DNA of 11,251 bases from Gammaproteobacteria bacterium. GTDB taxonomy: Bacteria > Pseudomonadota > Gammaproteobacteria > UBA6429 > Thiohalophilaceae. Made by a program: the position numbers and the translations under genes. The notes under the pieces are model-generated. The model was not told the DNA's origin and made no database searches. It saw only the letters and a list, made by a program, of their open reading frames with translations. Below, one piece after another: positions 7,632 through 11,251 of the stretch; position 1 is the stretch's first letter; every line of letters starts with the position of its first letter. The stretch is taken from NCBI GenBank assembly GCA_013152045.1, contig JAADGZ010000016.1, forward strand, positions 1 through 11,251, in the 5' to 3' direction.

Positions 7632-8009
7632 ATGTATTCCAAGATTGACGCTATCAATTCTGACCCCGCTATCTTGATCACTCGTGATGAAGACATCGAT
7701 CGTGCTTCGCGCTCGCTAAAGGCGATGTCTCATCCTTTGCGCTTGAAAATTCTATGTACTCTAGGCGACAGAGAAATCAGTGTACAGGAGATAGTGGAAA
7801 GTGTGGGCACCTCGCAGAGCAATATTTCTCAGCATCTGGCTATTTTGCGAGACAAGGGAATTCTTGATTCACGTAAGGATGCCAATCGGGTGTATTATCG
7901 TGTAGGTGATGAACGTACCCTGCTCCTGATTGATATGATGCGCCAGGTATTTTGTACTAGTCCTGTAGAAATGACTCCCCATCCTGATGCAAATCAAATT
8001 CAGGATTAG
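7632..8009 (+). CDS. ArsR-family repressor, BigR/SqrR/YgaV-type persulfide sensor candidate
   Basis: This 125-residue winged-helix protein has AMSHPLRLKIL (31-41), the helix-turn-helix at about 49-78 with recognition helix SQSNISQHLAILR, and a wing ending in NRVYYRV (85-91). Its only cysteines are C42 (ILCTLGD) and C108 (QVFCTSP). In BigR, SqrR and YgaV a pair at these same positions and 66 residues apart forms a sulfur-bridged link with persulfides, releasing DNA. The ELCVCD-type metal site of arsenic or cadmium ArsR proteins is absent. I chose ATG 7632 because AAGGTG (7620-7625) lies 6 nt before it; a GTG at 7623 would add three residues but has no clear site. The rhodanese, DUF2892, glutaredoxin and thioredoxin genes downstream fit a persulfide response. 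Family is certain; the ligand is inferred. Confidence 0.88.
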   Translation: MYSKIDAINSDPAILITRDEDIDRASRSLKAMSHPLRLKILCTLGDREISVQEIVESVGTSQSNISQHLAILRDKGILDSRKDANRVYYRVGDERTLLLIDMMRQVFCTSPVEMTPHPDANQIQD

Positions 8010-8041
8010 CCCCGAGCCTGATCAGTACAGGCTGTATGGGG
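8010..8041 (+). other. Stem-loop immediately after the arsR stop codon
   Basis: AGCCTG (8015-8020) pairs with CAGGCT (8028-8033) over a 7-nt loop, and CCCC (8010-8013) can pair with GGGG (8038-8041) across a small internal loop. No U-tract follows, so it is a poor intrinsic terminator. It could be an attenuator or an mRNA 3'-end stabiliser separating the regulator from the downstream genes. The remainder of the 139-bp gap holds only a weak promoter-like pair (TTGAAA at 8077, TATTCA at 8100). Confidence 0.4.
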
Positions 8042-8148
8042 TCAGCTCCAGTCGATAAATTTTCATCTCCAGCACCTTGAAATTCCGTGATCCCAGCCCT
8101 ATTCAGAGCACAGTTTTTAATTTTTAATTCAGAGGAAGAACTCTAATA

Positions 8149-8370
8149 ATGAATATCGAACGTATTATCCGTATCATGGCGGGCAGCTTTATCCTAATTT
8201 CACTGCTCCTCGGCACGGAAGCAAGTCCGCTTTATCAAAGTAGCAACTGGCTTTGGTTTACGGCTTTTATCGGCTTTAATCTGCTGCAGAGTGGTATTAC
8301 CCGCTTCTGCCCGCCAGAATTTTTGCTGAAAAAACTTGGTTTCAAACACAGCGGCTCCTGCGGCGTCTAA
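8149..8370 (+). CDS. DUF2892 (YgaP-like transmembrane domain) small membrane protein
   Basis: This 73-residue protein has two hydrophobic helices (about 6-23 and 33-50). It carries the DUF2892 signature: a basic N terminus of the form NIERIIRIMAG, then NWLWFTAFIGFNLLQSGITRFCP (33-55, quoted with its Asn and FCP ends as the key residues), and a KKLG tail. Cysteines are C54 in FCP and C71 in the C-terminal SGSCGV. In E. coli YgaP the same domain is fused behind a rhodanese domain and anchors it in the inner membrane. Here it stands alone, one gene before a rhodanese. GAGGAAG lies about 10 nt before the ATG. Its molecular role is unknown; a part in handling persulfide at the membrane is inferred from context. 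Confidence 0.85.
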   Translation: MNIERIIRIMAGSFILISLLLGTEASPLYQSSNWLWFTAFIGFNLLQSGITRFCPPEFLLKKLGFKHSGSCGV

Positions 8371-8407
8371 CTCCGATTTTTAATAACGACAATGGCCTGA
8401 ATGTAAT

Positions 8408-8833
8408 ATGGTGCAACAGATACTAACTTTTATTTCTCATAACCTGCCGTTGTTTGGCGCGCTTGTCGTGATTCTGGCCATGCTGGGTTACAACCTGCTG
8501 GGCAGCAGGTTGCGCGGCTATAAACCCGTCTCGCCTTCGCAAGCCATCCAGATGATCAACCATGACAATGCGCTGGTAGTCGATGTGCGGGAAGACGGGG
8601 AGTACCACAACGGTCATATAATCAATGCGTTGCACATTCCGCAGGGCCAGCTGAAAAACCGGCTGCAGGAACTGGAGCGACACAAAGACAAGGCGATTAT
8701 CGTCAGTTGTCGTTCGGGCAGTCGTTCTGGACAGGCCTGCGCGCTACTGAAAAAACAGGGTTTTGAGGTTTATAATCTCGCCGGTGGTGTGATGGCCTGG
8801 CAGAGCGCCAATCTTCCCCTGGTAAAGAAATAA
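8408..8833 (+). CDS. yibN: Membrane-anchored rhodanese-like sulfurtransferase (YibN-type)
   Basis: This 141-residue protein has an N-terminal membrane helix (about 13-31) followed by a single rhodanese domain: VVDVRE (57-62), GHI.NALHIP (69-78), the active loop CRSGSRSG with nucleophile C101, and YNLAGGVMAW (122-131). Rhodanese domains carry sulfane sulfur as a cysteine persulfide and pass it to thiol acceptors. The position just before grxC and secB matches yibN of other Gammaproteobacteria. The loop here is a complete CxxGxR type, so it should be catalytically competent; as I recall it, E. coli YibN lacks this loop. The start has a weak ribosome binding site. The gap to the DUF2892 gene is 37 bp, and to grxC 32 bp, which indicates one transcript. 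Confidence 0.92.
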   Translation: MVQQILTFISHNLPLFGALVVILAMLGYNLLGSRLRGYKPVSPSQAIQMINHDNALVVDVREDGEYHNGHIINALHIPQGQLKNRLQELERHKDKAIIVSCRSGSRSGQACALLKKQGFEVYNLAGGVMAWQSANLPLVKK

Positions 8834-8865
8834 CAATTAAAGCAACTAGCAACGAGGTTTACTTT

Positions 8866-9120
8866 ATGATGGACGTTACTATCTATACGACTCGTTTTTG
8901 CCCTTACTGTGTGCGTGCCAAAGCACTGCTCGACAGCAAGAACGTCAGCTATGCGGAAATTGATGTTGATAAGGATCGTGAACAGCGTACGGTGATGGAA
9001 CAGCGCAGCGGCCAGACCAGTGTTCCCCAGATCTTTATTGGTGAGCAGCATATTGGTGGCTGCGATGATCTGCACCTTCTGGAAGTCGCTGGTGAACTGG
9101 ACACTCGTTTGGCGGGATAA
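8866..9120 (+). CDS. grxC: Glutaredoxin 3 (dithiol, CPYC)
   Basis: This 84-residue thiol-disulfide oxidoreductase uses glutathione to reduce disulfides and glutathione adducts in the cytosol. It has YTTRFCPYC with the active pair C12/C15, the cis-proline motif SVPQIFI (52-58) and the glutathione-site GGCDDL (64-69). Length matches E. coli GrxC (83). GAGG lies about 8 nt before the first of two adjacent ATG codons, so the first is preferred. It ends 5 nt before trxC. Its place after the rhodanese and before secB is conserved; the interposed trxC is not the usual order. Confidence 0.96.
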   Translation: MMDVTIYTTRFCPYCVRAKALLDSKNVSYAEIDVDKDREQRTVMEQRSGQTSVPQIFIGEQHIGGCDDLHLLEVAGELDTRLAG

Positions 9121-9125
9121 ATCGC

Positions 9126-9563
9126 ATGACAACAGAAGCCCTGCATATTGTCTGCCCCCATTGCGGGGGCATTAATCGGCTCCCAGGAGCAAAGCTGGCG
9201 GCGGGTGGCAAATGTGGTAAATGCCACCAACCCTTATTTGCCGGTGTCCCGGTTAACCTGAATGGCGGGAATTTTACCCGCATGATCAGTAAAAATGATA
9301 TTCCGGTTCTGGTTGATTTCTGGGCGCCCTGGTGTGGTCCCTGTAAAATGATGGCGCCGGTTTTCGAACAGGCAGCGCAACAGCTGGAACCCCGAATTCG
9401 TCTGGCCAAGGTGAATACGGAAACAGAACAGAGCTTGGCTGGACAATATAATATACGCAGCATTCCAACCCTGGCTATTTTTCGTCAGGGCCAGGAAGTC
9501 GCACGTATGGCTGGTGCCCTGGATCTACCCAGCCTGATTAGCTGGGTTAATCAGCAAATTTGA
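9126..9563 (+). CDS. trxC: Thioredoxin 2 with N-terminal zinc ribbon
   Basis: This 145-residue protein has a zinc-ribbon of two cysteine pairs (C10/C13 in CPHC, C30/C33 in CGKC). A thioredoxin fold follows with WCGPC (C70/C73) inside DFWAPWCGPCK and the cis-proline P114 in RSIPTL. This layout defines Trx2/TrxC, and E. coli TrxC is 139 residues. It reduces cytosolic disulfides, and its zinc module is redox-responsive. It follows grxC by 5 nt and is clearly co-transcribed with it. A dedicated thioredoxin here could regenerate rhodanese or regulator thiols by taking up persulfide sulfur as sulfide. That is inference from the neighbourhood. Confidence 0.95.
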   Translation: MTTEALHIVCPHCGGINRLPGAKLAAGGKCGKCHQPLFAGVPVNLNGGNFTRMISKNDIPVLVDFWAPWCGPCKMMAPVFEQAAQQLEPRIRLAKVNTETEQSLAGQYNIRSIPTLAIFRQGQEVARMAGALDLPSLISWVNQQI

Positions 9564-9591
9564 ACCAGGCTATGCTCCTAACGGGCTAATC

Positions 9592-9600
9592 TGGTAATAT
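9592..9600 (+). promoter_or_regulatory. Possible extended -10 promoter for secB-gpsA
   Basis: In the 103-bp gap after trxC, TGGTAATAT reads as an extended -10 (TGn plus TAATAT) about 66 nt before the secB ATG. No convincing -35 is present. It would allow the essential secB-gpsA pair to be expressed apart from the stress genes upstream, but the evidence is thin. Confidence 0.22.
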
Positions 9601-9666
9601 TTTTGCCACGATAAGAAACGATACTTACGCGATTTACTTTTAACTTTCACAAAAGAAGACTAAAAC

Positions 9667-10140
9667 ATGGCTGATACTGAAGACAAGGGTAACGGACAAG
9701 AACCCACCCAGCAATTTGCAATCCAGAAAATCTACGTTAAGGATCTTTCCTTTGAATCTCCCAATGCACCGGCGGTATTTACCGCAGATTTTCAGCCCCA
9801 GGTTAATGTGGAGCTGAATACCAACGGTCAGAGCATTGGTGAAAACGTTTATGAAGTGGTGCTGTCCATCACCGTTACGGTCAAGCAGGCTGAGGATACC
9901 GCCTATCTGGTAGAAGTTCAGCAGTCCGGTATTTTCAATATCGAGGGTATGCCAGAAGATCAGATGGCCGGTATGCTGGCGGTATTCTGTCCTTCGATTA
10001 TTTTCCCCTATGCCCGCGAAGCTATCTCCGATGTTGTTACTCGTGGCGGCTTCCCGCAGTTGTTACTGGCACCAGTTGATTTTAATGCCATGTATACTCA
10101 GCATCTGGAACAGCAACAGGCTCAACAGGCGACCCACTGA
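9667..10140 (+). CDS. secB: Protein-export chaperone SecB
   Basis: This 157-residue cytosolic chaperone works as a tetramer, holding precursor proteins unfolded and delivering them to SecA. The sequence follows SecB from end to end: FAIQKIYVKDLSFESPNAP (17-35), the central beta segment VYEVVLSITVTVK (61-73), QSGIFNIEGMP (86-96), CPSIIFPYAREAISDVVTRGGFP (108-130, with its Cys-Pro and GGFP ends as key residues) and LAPVDFNAMY (134-143), then a Gln-rich tail. E. coli SecB has 155 residues. A purine-rich AAGAAG lies about 10 nt before the ATG. The 5-nt gap to gpsA and the conserved grxC-secB-gpsA order mark one operon, though a 103-bp gap separates it from trxC. Confidence 0.98.
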   Translation: MADTEDKGNGQEPTQQFAIQKIYVKDLSFESPNAPAVFTADFQPQVNVELNTNGQSIGENVYEVVLSITVTVKQAEDTAYLVEVQQSGIFNIEGMPEDQMAGMLAVFCPSIIFPYAREAISDVVTRGGFPQLLLAPVDFNAMYTQHLEQQQAQQATH

Positions 10141-10145
10141 TCGGT

Positions 10146-11156
10146 ATGACCCGGCCCCTTTATCGCATAGGCGTGCTGGGCGCCGGTTCTTGGGGCAGCG
10201 CACTTGCGATGCTGCTGGCTGGTAATGGTCATGCCGTTACGCTCTGGACGCACCGCGCTTCGCGCGCAGAAGAAATGGTTCTGGCAGGTGAAAACAGCAG
10301 TTACTTGCCAGGCCTGCCCTTCCCTTCCTCACTACAGATCAGCGCCGATCTGGCCGGGGTTTTAAAGCAGGCCGAGATCCTGCTCATTGTTGTCCCCAGC
10401 CATGTTTTTCGCCAGACCCTCTGCGCCATCAAGCCCTTTCTAAAAAGCCAGCATAAACTTGCCTGGGCTACCAAGGGCCTGGAACCTGGTAGCCACAAGC
10501 TGTTGCACCAACAGGTGAAAGAGGAGTTGGCTGAGGACATCACTGCGGCAGTGATCTCCGGGCCAACCTTTGCGCGGGAAGTGGCGCAGAAACTGCCCGG
10601 TGCGGTGACGGTTGCCTCAAACGATCCCGCGTTTGCCCGGCAATTGGCCGAAGCACTGCATACCGATTATTTTCGCGCCTACACGAGTAGCGATATGGTC
10701 GGCGTAGAAGTGGGTGGAGCAGTGAAAAATGTGCTGGCGATAGCGGCGGGTGCTGCCGATGGCCTGGGTTTCGGCGCCAATGCTCGGGCTGCGTTGATCG
10801 CTCGCGGGTTGGCGGAAGTTACCCGCCTGGGGGTGGCGCTAGGTGCGCAAACAGAAACCTTTACCGGCCTTACCGGTTTGGGCGATCTGGTTCTGACCTG
10901 CACCGACAACCAGTCACGCAATCGCCGTTTGGGTTTGGCGGTAGGTCAGGGGCGGGACATTCAGCAGGCAATGGACGACATCGGTCAGGTGGTGGAAGGA
11001 GTGAATACTTCCCGTGAAGTGCATACCCTGGCGCAGAGGTTGGGTGTGGATATGCCGATTACCGAACAGATTTACAAGGTGCTGCACCAGAACCTGGCGC
11101 CGAAAGATGCCGTTCAGGCGCTGATGGAACGCGCGATCCGCGCTGAGCATGACTAA
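10146..11156 (+). CDS. gpsA: NAD(P)-dependent glycerol-3-phosphate dehydrogenase
   Basis: This 336-residue cytosolic enzyme reduces dihydroxyacetone phosphate to sn-glycerol 3-phosphate, the backbone donor for phospholipids. It has the Rossmann motif GAGSWG (12-17), VPSHVFR (83-89), ATKGLE (108-113), ISGPTFARE (137-145), the catalytic lysine K194 in GGAVKNV, and TGLTGLGDLVLTCT (240-253). The C terminus contains VEGVNTS and the LGVDMPIT segment that is repeated at the right edge of the window. The ATG lies 5 nt after the secB stop, so translation is probably coupled. A REP-like inverted repeat follows 7 bp after the stop and may end or protect the message. Confidence 0.98.
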   Translation: MTRPLYRIGVLGAGSWGSALAMLLAGNGHAVTLWTHRASRAEEMVLAGENSSYLPGLPFPSSLQISADLAGVLKQAEILLIVVPSHVFRQTLCAIKPFLKSQHKLAWATKGLEPGSHKLLHQQVKEELAEDITAAVISGPTFAREVAQKLPGAVTVASNDPAFARQLAEALHTDYFRAYTSSDMVGVEVGGAVKNVLAIAAGAADGLGFGANARAALIARGLAEVTRLGVALGAQTETFTGLTGLGDLVLTCTDNQSRNRRLGLAVGQGRDIQQAMDDIGQVVEGVNTSREVHTLAQRLGVDMPITEQIYKVLHQNLAPKDAVQALMERAIRAEHD

Positions 11157-11163
11157 CAGTATT

Positions 11164-11194
11164 GATGGGTTTCGCTTCGCTCTACCCATCCTAC
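11164..11194. repeat. REP-like inverted repeat downstream of gpsA
   Basis: GATGGGT (11164-11170) and ACCCATC (11184-11190) form a perfect 7-bp stem around a 13-nt loop with a tandem TTCGC TTCGC, followed by CTAC. Elements of this form (GGGT, TTCGCT, ACCC, then CCTAC) are scattered in intergenic spaces of many Proteobacteria and resemble REP sequences moved by RAYT transposases. The hairpin could also act as a transcript 3' end for gpsA, although no U-run follows. Confidence 0.6.
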
Positions 11195-11203
11195 CTGAGC
11201 TTA

Positions 11204-11222
11204 TTCGTTCTATCTATCCTAC
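11204..11222. repeat. Decayed half copy of the REP-like element
   Basis: TTCGTTCTATCTATCCTAC (11204-11222) matches TTCGCTCTACCCATCCTAC (11176-11194) at 16 of 19 positions, 28 bp apart. All three differences are C to T on the plus strand. The matching left arm of the stem is missing, so this copy cannot form the same hairpin. Confidence 0.5.
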
Positions 11223-11228
11223 GCGTGC

Positions 11229-11251
11229 TGGGTGTGGAAATGCCGATTACC
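11229..11251 (+). pseudogene. Start of a duplicated gpsA 3' fragment, cut by the window end
   Basis: The final 23 bases match gpsA positions 11041-11063 at 22 of 23 sites. In frame they would encode LGVEMPIT against LGVDMPIT in the gene, so the one change is a conservative Asp to Glu. The match runs to the last base of the window, so its true length is unknown. No start codon or gpsA-like sequence precedes it, so a truncated copy is more likely than a second gene. Confidence 0.5.

Noticed and set aside
8077..8105. TTGAAA-17 bp-TATTCA as a promoter for the DUF2892 gene
   Set aside because: The -10 hexamer agrees with consensus at too few positions, including a missing final T. Co-transcription from the arsR promoter is at least as likely.

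Overview
The window looks like a gammaproteobacterial chromosome. It combines two blocks that are neighbours in many Gammaproteobacteria: gpmI-envC-(ctpA)-yibQ on the minus strand, and rhodanese(yibN)-grxC-secB-gpsA diverging from it on the plus strand. SecB also points to Proteobacteria. No rRNA, tRNA, CRISPR array or transposase gene is visible. Genus cannot be read from this sequence. A persulfide-sensor-like regulator makes a sulfur-metabolising relative plausible, but that is inference.

Minus-strand block (7384 down to 45). The order is gpmI (phosphoglycerate mutase), envC (amidase activator), ctpA (S41 protease), yibQ (divergent polysaccharide deacetylase), a YajL/DJ-1 protein, and then, after a 134-bp gap, an acetolactate-synthase-like ThDP enzyme of unknown substrate. 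Three of these (envC, ctpA, yibQ) act in the envelope and relate to peptidoglycan turnover and division. envC has no ATG, GTG or TTG start that would keep its signal peptide. It appears to start at a CTG that overlaps the gpmI stop by 4 nt. The ThDP gene is much more AT-rich in its 3' half than in its 5' half.

Divergent control region (7385-7622). It is AT-rich, with two TATAAT hexamers facing right and several short dyads.

Plus-strand block (7632-11156). It begins with an ArsR repressor whose only cysteines are C42 and C108, the positions used by BigR/SqrR-type persulfide sensors. Next come a DUF2892 two-helix membrane protein, a membrane-anchored rhodanese with an intact CRSGSRS loop, glutaredoxin 3 (CPYC) and thioredoxin 2 (zinc ribbon plus WCGPC). 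The widespread secB and gpsA follow. Compared with the usual gpmI/yibN-grxC-secB-gpsA layout, a sensor and a DUF2892 gene sit in front of the rhodanese, and a trxC sits between grxC and secB. The result resembles E. coli ygaV-ygaP with the two YgaP domains on separate polypeptides and thiol reductases attached. This is the most interesting part of the window.

Right end (11157-11251). Just after gpsA comes a REP-like inverted repeat and a decayed half copy of it. The last 23 bases repeat an internal stretch of gpsA with one mismatch, so a duplicated gpsA 3' fragment probably lies beyond the window.
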